The notes below the pieces were generated by a model. The model ran no database searches. It saw only the letters and a program-made list of their open reading frames with translations, and had not been told where the DNA came from. Positions 1 to 11,761 of a stretch of 64,000 nucleotides of DNA are shown one piece after another. The position numbers and the translations under genes are program-made. Numbering within the stretch: position 1 is the stretch's first letter; the number at the start of each line of letters is the position of its first letter. The stretch is from Benincasa hispida (Eukaryota > Streptophyta > Magnoliopsida > Cucurbitales > Cucurbitaceae). The DNA lies in NCBI RefSeq assembly GCF_009727055.1, contig NC_052357.1, positions 12,346,723 to 12,410,722 on the forward strand, in the 5' to 3' direction.

Positions 1-1650
1 ATGCACGATCTCCCTTTTCTTTCCCCCACAAGATCTTAAACATATTTTGGCCACATCAACATTTACATTGATCCCACTTAGAAGGGTAGATTCTAACAAA
101 TGATCTTGATAGGAGACAAATTGATGATCATATTGACATAAAAAAAACTAGAAAATATTACAAAGTGAACAAGAAAATTTTGAGAACTCCTACCCATCCT
201 TCCAACTTCAAACTCTTCGGAATATTTTCCCTTCCCAATGTTCACTCTATCTACTGCATTCTCTTTTAATTTGTCAAACTTTCTCAAAACATAACTAGTC
301 TACCTCTAATTATCTGTCATTCCTCCGTCTCCAAAACATAACTTGCCCCACGGTGTGGTCAATCAGTGACATGTGAGGACCGTCACATTTCCAAATCAAC
401 TTCAATTTACATGAAACATTATGCAATTAGACCTTAGACTCACTCATTATATAAAATTCTCAAATGCTACCTTCACTCATGACCTCAAATGGAAGATCAG
501 ATTACCAAACCCACTTCCTCCGTTAACAGAAGCTATAAGTTTGTAGAAAGTCGTGTAATTGGGCCTCTTAACTTGACAGTCAAACAAGTAGGAATCGAAG
601 TTTTCCAATCTGAGAAACTTATCTGGACCATTATCTAAGGGCACTAAAGCAGAGACATTACTTTGGTTAAGCACCTACCCCTCAAAAATTAAAACACTGG
701 ACTTTTCTTGCAAGAAACAAGCATAGGGAAATCATTATACAACATTTAGAAGGACTCAAGTCTCAAAAAACCTCTCTCCCTCTCTAGCAGAGCAAGCTCT
801 AACTTTGACTCGTTATTCAGTACTCAACTGATAATAGTTCTGGTCCATGGACTTCGCCTACCTTCCCTCTTCCTGGTCAATTCATGTGCTCCGGCATTCT
901 TTTCCCAATTAAGCCCATATGTGAGACCCCACCTCACCAAACTCTCACCGTGAAGAAATACCTTGCTTACCTCCAGAAGTTTCCCCAATCCATGCGCAAT
1001 ATGGGCAACAATGTCTCTGGTCTCTCTTTCCAACCCTAACTAAATTTTTGAAGCTCCACGTAAATTAGATCTGACCTGTAAAAACATATTAAACTCAACT
1101 AATAAGCAATGCTCTAACTGTCTTCCAACCTGATCCAACCCTACTTCCCACCATTTCAACCCCATCCAATCCTCTTATGTGTCCTTTGCAATTCCCAAAT
1201 ATCTAAATTCATGATCTTCAACTTGAAATTTACAGTCCCCCGTGGGAATTACTCACAGTTTCCCCGATTTATTTCGTTCTTTATGTTTTCCATAATCTGG
1301 TTCATGCTTCATTCATCTCTGAAGGTATTTAATAAACTTCCCAGCAATCCTTCCTAAACTGAGGATCCATTACCAAATAATGAATTCTCATACCGCTGGA
1401 ATATTTACCCAAAACTTTCCCTACTTCCTAACATCAAAGTCACGTTTAAACTCTATCATTCCAACATATTACATTCAACCATTAAAAGGGCAGGCCATAG
1501 AAAGATCTCGCATACATCCTTTTCTTTTACTGAGATTGGTAGAACAAAAGAACTACCCCACTTTTGACTAATTAGGATTTTAATATATGCATGAACAGGT
1601 GCTTATCATCTATTCTGGATCCTCAATGAAATAAATTGTTGCTGGTATGA
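1..1650. other. No recognisable gene; flank or long intron beyond MFSD12-like exon 10
   Basis: Read on both strands I see only short open frames without a recognised domain. A 69-codon minus frame near 824-1033 and a 65-codon one near 477-674 have no family I can name. The stretch lies just downstream of the last exon found for the minus-strand transporter gene. It may be a long last intron, 3' flank, or inserted repeat DNA. Confidence 0.4.
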
Positions 1651-1737
1651 AAGTTCCTCTTCATATATTGCAAGGACCAAAGAGACTCCTGCAATAAATG
1701 ATATGCATGAATACAAGGGATCCTAACTTAGACATAC

Positions 1738-4700
1738 CATCATTAAAGCATTTGCTACGCCAATAAGCGTGGACATGACATACATAAAAGCACTCAAGCT
1801 TGAAGGTAAAATGAGAATCACTGCACCACAAAACATCCAAATAATGCCTCCAGCAGAATAATAGATCTTCAGGCGTTGGCCAGTCCAAACAACCTCCTAC
1901 AATATGAACTTAAAATGTCAACATGATATATTAACTGGCACTGATCTCTAATCAATAATTTAGACTTAGCATCTAAAGGGGACCTGGAGAATCACAGATA
2001 TGATGAAGCTGAAGACATAGATTATTGCAGGAACCTAACCAAAAAACAAGAAAGTGTCATAATTTCACATTGAAAGTATAAGCCTTTATACTTTGAAGAA
2101 ATTTGATGGCAGGAAGGTTGTGGTGTACCAAAGCTGTAGCTGACTGTGCCATATGCAGATCGTTAATAACATAATATGCCAGAAATGCCTGATCAATAAG
2201 AAAAGTAGTTAAAAGCTGCATGTGTTAACGTGATCAGTTGCAAATTTAGAAAATAAATTTTCAATTCAGAAATAACAATGAATACAAAAATACATATTCC
2301 AAAACAAAATTCAAGTTTGAAATGGCAACTACTAAAAAGTAAATTTGACTCCAGCTGAAACTTCATTTTGAACACAGTGAATATAAAATTTCTGGGGAAA
2401 ACCCACCAGACCTAGTGGAAGTTTCCAATTTCTTTGCAGAACAAATCTACAACGAAAAAGGAAACTTTCTCAAAAGACCCATCCAAACTGGGGGCATTCG
2501 AGGAACGGTTTTTTCATATATCCACTATGATTCAACGCATTTACTTTTGGTTGAATATAATAGGGCTATCGGTTTGGTTCAAGTGAAAATAAAGATAAAC
2601 CTTCTACTTGAGTGCCGGTTGAATTTTTTCACTAGTTTAACCTGGTTTGCCAACAATTCTCAAGTAAGTTTATAACATGTTCTAGTTTCTACTTTTCCTC
2701 CACCCCATTAAGATTCCAGCCGAGTTAATGTGCACATACTTATATAGAACCTTAAACTCATCAAGCATTTAAAATAAACTCATCAAGCATTGAAAAAACG
2801 AAAAAGAAAATAATGGAGATGGAAGGAAAAATGAAGAAAATAACGATGGGGTTCAAATTGAATACTGAGTTTTTAAATTTATAAGATTTTCATTCACCAA
2901 ACGTGCATTCTCTAAGATTATGAAATTTGATATTTCCCAAAATAGAAAATGGAAGCAATCCAAATACGTCAGCAACCATAAAGATTTGACATATTCTAAG
3001 CGCATTATATATATTAGTGAGCCAAGCCTAAATTTTTTGTTCCTTTTTGCTCATTGAAAAATATGAGGGCTGTAGAGGGGAAAAAAATAGTCTGGTCTGG
3101 TCACCTGCGAAACATTGATTATCAGTCTCGTAAGTACATAAGCAAGAGCAACTTGATAATATAAAACTTTCTTGAACCAATATGACCATGAGATCCTTGC
3201 ATGTCGATTTCCCTGTACAGCAACCTTCAAACTACATGTACACCAAGAATCAATCAATAGGTAATAGCCAACTAAATTATTTTGAACAAATATAAATAAA
3301 GCTGGAAGTCTTCGTAGACAAAGTGACTATTTTAATCAAATGTTCACCTAAAATACAATGTCAACAAAGTTACGTTATCAATTCATCCCAGCATGGAAAA
3401 GTAGATTGAAGAAAATAGGTCTACAGTAATAAAGGCAGATTCCTCACACAAACAGCAATATTAGCTATAGACATGGGTATGAACAGATTGTGGAGAAAAA
3501 TATACGAAGATCAATTAAAGCTCTTTAGCATACCTTGGCTCCTTGGTCCCTACTAGAAATATGACCACAAAGCAGCAGCCAATGAAAATTGAAATATATG
3601 CTATCAGTCGGTACTGCATGAGGTGAAAGAACATCAATATATTGAAGGAAGTTCTCAAAAGATAACCTTGCAAAATTACAGTACCTGATGTTCGATATCT
3701 GCATGTGATTTTGCCTTCGAGATACTGAACACTAACAAAGCCACTGCATACAGACTAAGATTTGCAACCTACAAAAGAAGAATTCCGTTACAATATCTAT
3801 AGTAAACTCAAACAGTGAAGTGCACAAGATACATCAAAACAATAAGAAGCTAGGGTCTTACCATATTAAAAGCATTGCGGCAGCTAGCCAATGCCACTCT
3901 ACTAGTTGAGTTCAATGTAATACAATTTACCATAGACCTGCGCACAACCAGTGCCAGAACTGAGAGCTTTCTTTTTGTTTTTAATTTTTTATTTGTTATC
4001 TTCTAAATTGAAAGGACCGAGACTTTTCAAAGTGAAGTATGGTATAGAAAATAGAAACTAGATACTGAACTAGCACAGCAGCTGCTTCTTAATGACACCT
4101 ACGTCTACTAAAATTGTTCACTTAAACTTTAAAAAAATGCTACCCAAAGAAACATTTCCAAGAAAACTGCGAAAGATTTTTTATGTAATAAACTCAAGAA
4201 AATAAAGAGAGAATCAACTATGATATCTAGTATTCTCCATCATTTTTTCTAGTAAAAAATATTTTAATTGAAAAAGGCAAATTAAGAAGGGTCGTACATA
4301 TGGGAAACCTGAGTGGCAGCCCAACCAACATTAAAGATTGCTGCAAAAAAGCTGTAGCCTACAGTTCGCAAGGTTGATGAACTTCTGGAATAAAATATGC
4401 ACGGTAAGCAACCACCAAAAACAGAAGAAAATGAAACTGCCACCAACACAGATCCTGCACCATGCCATATTTTGAAATGTCCGAACCGGTCTATCTATCA
4501 TATAAACAAGGAAATTAAAATTAATAAAGCTTTGTGTGATAAAAGGACAAAACTGTTGACTTGATTTACATAGTAATAAACTAAGAAGCATGGAAACATT
4601 AGTTTGACTAGCATGTCTGTGTCCGGCACGTATCCACTTGGACAGTCCGACACTTGTTGCACGTATTAGACAATTGTTAGCGCAATGCATGTGTGTTAGA

Positions 4701-6799
4701 CAACAGTTGTACAATGTCAAAATAGGACCAACATTTAGTATACATGTATCAAACACTTCATATATATACTAAATCAATACATATATGATAAAAATAATAA
4801 AATTTGAGAGTGAAATGCATCAAACTAATTTTTTATACAAAGAAATGAATAAACTCATTAACTTCAAATTTCCCTCCTGTTTAAAAATGATATATAGTTT
4901 AAAAAAATGTATGTTTTAATAAACGTGTCCTCGCTGTGTCAATCCTAAATGTTAAAAAAATGACATGTCACCATGTCTGTGTCGTATCGTATCCATATCC
5001 CGTATCCATATCCGTGCTTCTTAGGTAATAAATGAATGATTTAGAGTAGTAACAAAGCACAAATAGCTCAATAGAAAACCAATGATCATCCTCAATATAC
5101 TTGAAACTTCAATATTTGAAATAAAAAACAAGCAGTAGAGCGAACCAATAAAAAAATAAAGGGCAAATTACACGTCTGATCCATGAGGTTTAGGTTTAGT
5201 GTCTATTTGATCCCTGAAGTTCTAAAAGCTACACACTATACCTTGAAATTTAGAAAATAGTTCTAAATGATCCCTAGTGTTAGTTGACCATTAGTTGACC
5301 TAACAAAACGATGGTGTGGCAGTTACTTGGTGATAGAACATTGCTAATGTACGATTTTTAAATGTTGGAAAAGAATTTTCTTAGATGACATGACAATTAA
5401 TTTTTGATCGGCCAACTTCCTTGGAGACCATCTAGAATTACTTTTCAAACCTCATGGATTAAATTGTTGTGTTCGATCAAATAGACACTAAACCTAAACT
5501 TAGGACCATGCAATTTACCCTAAAATTATAAGTAAAAACAAGAAGTAACAGTCATCAAGCATAGTTAGTAAATTTCGACCCATATCATAGCTGAAACAAT
5601 CTACAATCTCAATCCTCAAAGTTAAGCATATTTGGAAAAGGAAAACAGAGCATGGAGATGGCATCAGAGAAGGGGAAACCCACGAAAGAAATGGAACATA
5701 ACTGTCTCCAAGTTTCAAATGATGCAACCAATTGTACACATAAAAGTTTAAGACACATAATGAATGACATACCAGTTCACCAGCAAAAATTGTCATTACT
5801 CCATCAGCTACTTGACCCGAAAGCATAACTGTAGCAGCATTCCTAAAATTTTTATGATATGATAAATTTAAAATAAGCAAGAGAAGTCCTCTATGGAATA
5901 AAAATTCAAGTTAATTCCATAATACAAAAACAATATTGGAAGGGGAAAACGAAACGCAAGAACAACATATGTATTATGTAGCAGATATTATCATCCAATC
6001 CTAAAATGAGCAAAACTGAATCCAAAGTGTTGTTGCTAATTTTTAGAAAATCTTAATCATGAAAGTCGGTCAGCAGCAAATGTAAGGTTGATGGGCATGG
6101 CCATCTTTCCAGCCAAATTTACCAACACTATATAAATTCGTTCATTGAATTGCCTACGTCAAAAAAATGTACACAGATGGTTGTATGTGACCTTAAATCT
6201 AGAATTTATTATATTGACATAAGCTTGTTCTGTTCCTGCTTAGTTCCACTATTTTTTAATTTAACTCCTGCAAAAGATCCAAAACAATGAATATTTTCTT
6301 AGATAAATATAAATAGGTGACACATGGGTGAAAAATGTTGGACAGCATAGGGAACTTAATTTTAATTTTAACTTCATGCAGATATTAAAACCTAGTCAAA
6401 AGTACCCAAACCTCTTGAAGTGCTAAACTTCTATCCTAAATGTTTGCCGAGAAAATTCTTGACCAAGGATGGGGGAGATACAAGAACGATAGAAGACATC
6501 ATTAAATCACTAATAGATAGAAGAGAGGACGGAAGCATACTTTAATTCATATAACATACGTGAAAAATGTACAAGCTAGAAAGTAGAAAACAGCAGTTCC
6601 AGTGTGCAAATCAAATCAAGTTGTTGTTACGAGATAAATACCCCGGAGATAATCCAATATCTGTCAAGAAAAGTAGCAGATAAGTAAACCAGCAGGCAGC
6701 AGTAATGTCATTGAGCATATGCCCCAAGCCAAAACAGAATATTGACCATCTTCCAATGGGTTGAGTATATGACACAGAGCTTTCATCATCATTACTCAT
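1738..6799 (-). CDS. MFSD12-like major facilitator superfamily transporter, ten exons, C-terminus not found
   Basis: Ten minus-strand exons join in frame: 6642-6799, 5773-5842, 4298-4494, 3862-3937, 3685-3768, 3534-3613, 3105-3231, 2129-2188, 1984-2034 and 1738-1896. Each has a GT donor and AG acceptor, and together they give 354 codons. The product is a polytopic membrane protein of the GPH/MFSD12-like branch of the major facilitator superfamily. Recognised segments in order are GHMLNDITAACWFTYLLLFL (exon 1), a GQVADG loop (exon 2), IDRFGHFKIWHGAGSVLV (exon 3), the conserved CRNAFNMVANLSLY (exons 4-5) and WFKKVLYYQVALAYVLTRL (exon 7). Hydrophobic helices alternate with short loops throughout. 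The animal MFSD12 relative acts on lysosomes and melanosomes; substrate and location of the plant proteins are not something I can read here. Start chosen: ATG at 6799, giving MSNDDES. The family's final roughly 80-90 residues are missing after exon 10. Identification is by memory of the family. Confidence 0.86.
4581..5024. mobile_element. MITE with 8-bp TSD (hAT-like) in transporter intron
   Basis: The 444-bp element starts CTAAGAAGCATGG and ends CCGTGCTTCTTAG, which are inverted repeats. It is flanked by perfect 8-bp duplications GTAATAAA at 4573-4580 and 5025-5032. Its right part holds repeated GTATCC/ATCCGTAT motifs. It has no coding capacity. The 8-bp TSD fits the hAT superfamily, but the termini are not the classic hAT ends, so the superfamily is inferred. 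A second member lies at 54061-54810. Confidence 0.75.
5161..5520. mobile_element. Stem-forming MITE with GGGCAAATTA termini
   Basis: The 360-bp element begins GGGCAAATTACACG and ends GCAATTTACCC. The ends pair over about 50 bp: a segment around 5190-5212 reading TAGGTTTAGTGTCTATTTGA is answered by its reverse complement near 5475-5500. It is flanked by TAAA on both sides, so the TSD is TAA or TAAA. This suits a PIF/Harbinger-like MITE. It sits in the same intron as the 4581-5024 element. Non-coding. Confidence 0.7.
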
Positions 6800-6829
6800 G
6801 ATGGTAATGACAATAACAAACTTGGTTTC
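6800..6829 (-). other. Untranslated (or N-terminal) part of transporter exon 1
   Basis: The frame stays open upstream of ATG 6799 to a polypyrimidine-AG acceptor (tcttttcag) at about 6830. This suggests the first coding exon is preceded by an intron and a separate leader exon. If the leader exon at 8119 is joined here, an in-frame upstream ATG adds 12 codons (MTETKFVIVITI). Confidence 0.4.
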
Positions 6830-6899
6830 CTGAAAAGAACGAATCAAAAGCTTCATTAAAGCAGCAGACATGGGTACCAATTCTCAGTTTAGCTGAAAG

Positions 6900-8110
6900 A
6901 GCGCTTCTAAGAATTTGTAACCAAAGTTGTTCGTCCTTTTTCTTTAAATTGATCATCAAATTGACTTCTTAAGAGCTATACTGTTTATTTAACTCAAAAT
7001 TTAAGTGGAATTCATTATCATGAGCCACATCAAACCTGCTATAGTCCACAGGAGCCGTCCCCAAGATTGTCTTCTTTTCTTTTACTTCCGTTTCTTTTTC
7101 ACATGTCACCTTCCTTCAGCCTATGATATCTGATTCAAAAGAAATAAATAGTCACAAATTACACCTTGAATTACTAAACAGGACGCAATCCCAACAAGAA
7201 CTCCCATTAAAAACCAAGAAAAAAAAAAGTGTACGAGTAAAGAAAGGGAGAAGATCAACTGTGATTTATTTACAGCACAACCTTACAATAACCCAGAAGA
7301 TCATTTTTCACGTCCGCATTGCTGTCCCAAAAAGATAACCATTATACAATATACCAATCGTAGCTCCTAAAAACTAAATCCGATCCCATCGACCCAATAG
7401 AGAAAGACAGACGGAAGAAATATAGGAGAATTCCTAAATCCACGAAGAAACCGGCAAACGAAATTAAATTAAAAATTACTTGCAAACAAGCGACAACAGA
7501 GCATCCAATTTCAGTATTTATAATATCAATACCCATCAATTTTAAGAATTGAATGAGCAGAAACAGACGGCGAATCCCAATCAAATCAGCCAATCCCAAA
7601 ACTTTACTATTATAGTCGTTTCCAGCTCAACAAACGCCACAAAGAAATTTCTAACAACAAAAATGGAAATTACAAGCATATACAGAAGCCAGAACAGTAA
7701 GCTTTTCTCAAAATAGACGAAAATTCAGTCATGAAAGAAACATACAGAAGAGGCAAGGTATAAACGCCCTTGGAAGACAGCCCTAGCTCCTAGCTGAAGG
7801 CCCCATTTATGGATTATAGTCAAAAGGAAAGCACATACATCATCCAAGGTCAAGGCTCTGTCAGGAATTTTGGATAAGTGGATATAAAAAATTTAGTGTG
7901 AACAAGCATCAGCCTCGAATTTATCATCAAACATCGCCTCGTTTGGTTCTCTTTCTTCATCTGCTCTATTTTATGACTTGTTACATTCATTGAAATGCGT
8001 GCACCGCCACAGAATGACGATAAGCCATACTCTGATTCTGATCTTCAAGAACGTGGCCTTAAGACAAAAATATCCAATGAAAGACTTGATCAAAGTCACA
8101 AAAACAAAGG
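6900..8110. other. Probable first intron of the transporter gene
   Basis: AT-rich DNA without recognisable coding sequence. The short open frames here (for example 7342-7599 minus) have no family similarity that I recognise. Its role as intron depends on the proposed leader exon at 8119. Confidence 0.3.
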
Positions 8111-8118
8111 GATCATAC

Positions 8119-8205
8119 CGTCATTATGCTTCTGCTGCTGCCGCCGCCGCCAACGTTGAGACGTGTGGAAGTGCTCTGCTGATGTGATGTTAATCGGAAA
8201 CCGAC
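8119..8205 (-). other. Candidate 5' leader exon of the MFSD12-like gene
   Basis: On the minus strand a GC-richer stretch with a GGC-type run ends in ATGACG followed by a good donor, GTATGA, at 8118-8113. Splicing to the acceptor near 6830 would place this ATG in frame with the transporter. The upstream end is arbitrary. Supported only by splice-site pattern and position. Confidence 0.3.
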
Positions 8206-8399
8206 AAATCATAAATTCATTACAAAAGCTTCATTTATGGCTTTGAAATTCTTGATTTTAGGGCATTGATTTGAAATTGGAACTGTCAATCGTGGGACCT
8301 TCATGATTATGATCTTCGTTTGGCACTCGCTTTTGCGGTGAGGAATCATTTTCAAAGGTTCTGAAAAGTTGGGATTAATCTGTTTGATTGTCACTCCAA

Positions 8400-9900
8400 A
8401 GAAGATGGCGGGATCTTTGGAACTTGATTTGATATTTTATCCTAGTTGTGACAAACTATTCTATTAACTATTAACTAATTTTTGCTAAACAATATTTTAT
8501 GGATTTTTGTTTCAATTTTAGCCTTTTTATTTTTTATTATTTAATCTTAATTTATGTACTTTTAATAAATTTAAATTTCTCTTTTTCAATAATTTTTATT
8601 ATCTATTTAACATTTTTATGGAAAAAAAATTTATTATTATTATTTAATCAATATTCCTAAAAATTAATTTCAAGTGATTAAATTTAAGATATTTTAGAAA
8701 GAAAATTTTTATATATAGAAAAAATATCAAATTATTTACAGGAATAGTGGAAAAAACACTGATAGACACTAATAGACTTCTACAACGTCTATCACGTAGT
8801 ATTAGTTATAGATTTCTATCAGTTTCTATCACTAGGAGACATTGATAGACTATCATCCTTTACCAGCTTCTATAAAAGAATATTAAATTTTGTTATTTTG
8901 TATAAATAGTTTATTTACTTTTTTAAATCTCTCTTTAAAAATTCATGGATTGAAATTGGACATGTGAAAGTATGAGATTAAAATTGAACAAACTCTAAAA
9001 TACAGTATTTTGACAAAAAAAAAAAAAAAAAAAAAAAAACCTCTTCAGCTAATTAATCTATTGATTTAGAAACATAAAAAATAAAAGTTATCTTTAGTTT
9101 CTTGATTCTATTTGAAAATTTTGAAACAAGAAGGTATGTAGTTGAGTTATTCTCAAGTTATCTACTATTTTTAATCCAAACATATTTTAACTCATAATAC
9201 GTCGATATTACTTTTAAAGTTTAAATTTCTCTAACTCTATTGTTAATCCAAATATTTTAGGTTTTTAATACAAATTCGGAGTGAGGATTTGAATCACAAA
9301 CCTCTTCACCTTTAGCATATACTGATACAAGTTGAATTAAGGTCTAGTCAAATATTTTAGTTCGAAGTTAAATTTAATGGAAAATTTGTCTTTAATAAGA
9401 CATTTTATCATTCATTTAAAACTAGAGATTCTTATTTCTATCTCTAACTGAAATAAAAAAAATAAAAAAATAAATAAAGTAAAGCATATCATTGCGTGTT
9501 TGAATTCTCATTCTATATCATTGATTTTAAAGGGAGAAAAAAATACTTCTAACTAACCATCCAACACTATATTAATCAATTTAGAAATTAGAATGATAGT
9601 TTATCATGAAAAATATGATGGAAAATTATTCTAAAACTAAACAAATGCTCGCTTAATTGACATAAGGATGTGTTAATCATCAAAAGATCTATAGTTTGAA
9701 TTATCTACTCCTGTTGTACTACAAAAGTAATGTCTCTTATCTTATAAAGTTTTGACTCTTTTAATAGAAACTTCTTTTGGATATATTTTTTTAAAAATCA
9801 AAATCGTGCATTCAAAAGACATGTCACATCATTCATTAAACTATCATACTATTCAAAGGTGCTAAATGTGCATTCATTATGCATGAAAAAAGTTCTCAAG
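8400..9900. other. AT-rich intergenic DNA
   Basis: No gene seen. It holds low-complexity A/T runs, including a run of 25 A at 9015-9039, and a cluster of short inverted motifs at 8752-8880. Confidence 0.5.
8752..8880. repeat. Cluster of TGATAGA/TCTATCA inverted motifs
   Basis: Repeated short words such as TGATAGAC, GTCTATCA and TCTATCA alternate in both orientations over about 130 bp, so the stretch can fold on itself. I recall similar sequences as frequent in cucurbit intergenic DNA, probably remnants of a small palindromic element. No clear TSD was found. Confidence 0.4.
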
Positions 9901-9909
9901 GTTATTATT

Positions 9910-10990
9910 TCCCAAACCCAGGTTGCTTTATGTTCCTCAAAGGATGATCACTGATGATGCGATTCTAGGTTTTGAGAGCATTCACACTATAAATAACAAG
10001 AGAGTTAGGAAAGATGGTTGGGTGGCTCTAAAGGTCTATGACAGGGTAGAGTGGCCTTTTTTTCGTGTCATGCTTCTCTCTGTGGATCCAGTTGGTCATG
10101 GGTCAGGAGCATCATGAACTGTGTGCAATCAGTCCGTTTTTCTGTTCTTATACATGGCAGATCGTTTCACGAATTTTCCCGTGGAAGGGTCCTCCGACAA
10201 GGGGACCCCTTATCTCCCTATCTTTTCCTCATATGTATTGAAGGCTTGTGAGCTCTCCTACGCAAGGAAGAATCCCTATTTCTTATTCCTAGTTTTCGTT
10301 TAAATAAACATTGCCCATTTATCTCTCACTTATTTTTTGCATATGACAATCTTATCTTCTTCAAAGCTTCAATCGATGAATGTAGGGTCATCGGTAAAAT
10401 CCTCAAAGAACATGAGGAAGCTTCTGGGCAAAAAATTAACCTAGCTAAGTTGGAATATCTGTTCAATAAAAATGTGGGGCATCAGCTTGAAAATGAAATT
10501 AGCATAGTTTTGAGGGTAAGAAAGATCGATTCTTTAGGCTTCATCTTGGAATGCCAGCCCACAATTGCAGAAACAAATCAAGGCTTTTTAATCAGCTGAA
10601 GGATAGGGTGTGGAAAGTACTTCAAGGTTGGAAAAAAAATATTTTCTCCCTTAGAGGTAAAGAGGTCCTCATTAAGTCTATTGCTCAAGCTATTCAATTT
10701 ATATTATGAGTTGCTTCAAGCTCCCCTGTGGGATGTGTGGCGAAATCAACGGGCTTGTGCTCGGCCCTGGTGGGGTTTGTTTAGGGAAAAGAAGAAAGCT
10801 CATTGAATTAGATGAAAAAAGCTCTGCGTGAGTAAGGATGTAGGCGATCTTGGGTTTCAGGATTTATAACTATTCAATCGGGTTATGCTTGCCAATCGAA
10901 GTTGGAGAAATCGGACTGTCTGCTTGGAGCAACTGAGTAAGAAAGAAAGGGTTATGCTTGCTCAAGCTAGGAGCAACTGACACAAAAATG
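9910..10990 (+). mobile_element. Degenerate L1-type LINE reverse transcriptase fragment
   Basis: Across shifted frames the translation keeps non-LTR reverse transcriptase landmarks: RMITDDAILG near 9940, VYDRVEW near 10040, [18 protein letters not shown] near 10195-10250, FAYDNLIFF near 10340, and a post-RT segment with LRGKEVLIKS near 10650 and LGFQDL near 10845. Several frameshifts and stops break it. The catalytic ADD of the palm reads AYD, so one of the two metal-binding aspartates is lost. No 5' region, endonuclease or clear poly-A tail was found. This is a dead fragment. Confidence 0.8.
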
Positions 10991-10999
10991 ATAATGAAA

Positions 11000-11471
11000 A
11001 ATGGGAAACGATGCTTGCCAAGTATCCTCGACAACAGTATTTAACAAACTGAAAGCAATTATCGTTTTTATTTTCTTCTTCAAATGTTGATCAAATCTAA
11101 AAAGTGCAAAGACCCATGCAATGTTTTACCGATGGGAGGTTTAGATCTACTGGTTTAGAGGCGTTCAACACCAAGGCAAAGACCACAACCATTTGGGTTT
11201 TTGTTTGCTCTTCTTTTTTTACAGCCATTGTTGATTCATCTCCCTTCAATTTAACACCTTTAAATTGAATGAACTAATGTGACTAATCATGGCGACAAAT
11301 CCGAGAGAAGCTCGACGGTGGCGGATCCTAAAGCACGCTCAGATCCAGAGGAAATATGGGGGTGGCGTCGATAGACGGTGAATGCAAGATAAAACCCATG
11401 AGAGGGACGTGATGGATCTGCTGAAGGGACACAAAACCCGTAGGTGTAGCCAGATCTGTTTTCGCGAGGAG
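11000..11471. other. Unassigned DNA left of the copia element
   Basis: No known domain. A short plus frame beginning ATGGCGACAAATCC near 11290 runs only about 30 codons. The stretch from here continues after the copia insertion at 18463, so 11472 is simply the insertion target. Confidence 0.3.
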
Positions 11472-11476
11472 ATCAC

Positions 11477-11722
11477 TGATAAAATAGTTGTTATGTTTGT
11501 TATATTTAATTCTCATTTCCCCTATTTTTCTTCCCTCTTTTCATTTTTCCTTTTTCGTCCGTTACATATTCCCTTTCTTTCTTTTGGTTGTTATTCTCCC
11601 CTATCAATGTATGCCAAATGGCACACCATAAATAAATAAATATCAGTACCAAGGCTCTCATTTTTGTTGTCGAGTCGGTTCATTTTCATCATCTTGTCTT
11701 CTTCCTTTCTTCTTTTCTTACA
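11477..11722 (+). repeat. 5' LTR of copia element C
   Basis: Begins TGATAAAATAG and ends TTCTTACA, the TG...CA termini of LTRs. It is equal in length to the 3' LTR and preceded by the TSD ATCAC. A TAAATAAATAAATA stretch near 11630 may be a TATA-like region. Confidence 0.93.
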
Positions 11723-11734
11723 TGGTATCAGAGC
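11723..11734 (+). promoter_or_regulatory. Primer-binding site of element C
   Basis: TGGTATCAGAGC directly follows the 5' LTR. It is complementary to the 3' end of plant initiator methionine tRNA, the usual primer for copia reverse transcription. Confidence 0.9.
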
Positions 11735-11761
11735 TTTAGGTCTCTTTTTTTTTTCTCACCC

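Noticed and set aside
824..1033. 69-codon minus frame as last exon of the transporter
   Set aside because: Its sequence (AHGLGKLLEVSKVFLHGESL) does not resemble the expected hydrophobic C-terminal helices.
11289..11471. Host gene split by copia element C (ATGGCGACAAATCC start, continuation after 18463)
   Set aside because: The first frame ends after about 30 codons before the insertion, and no domain appears after rejoining the flanks.
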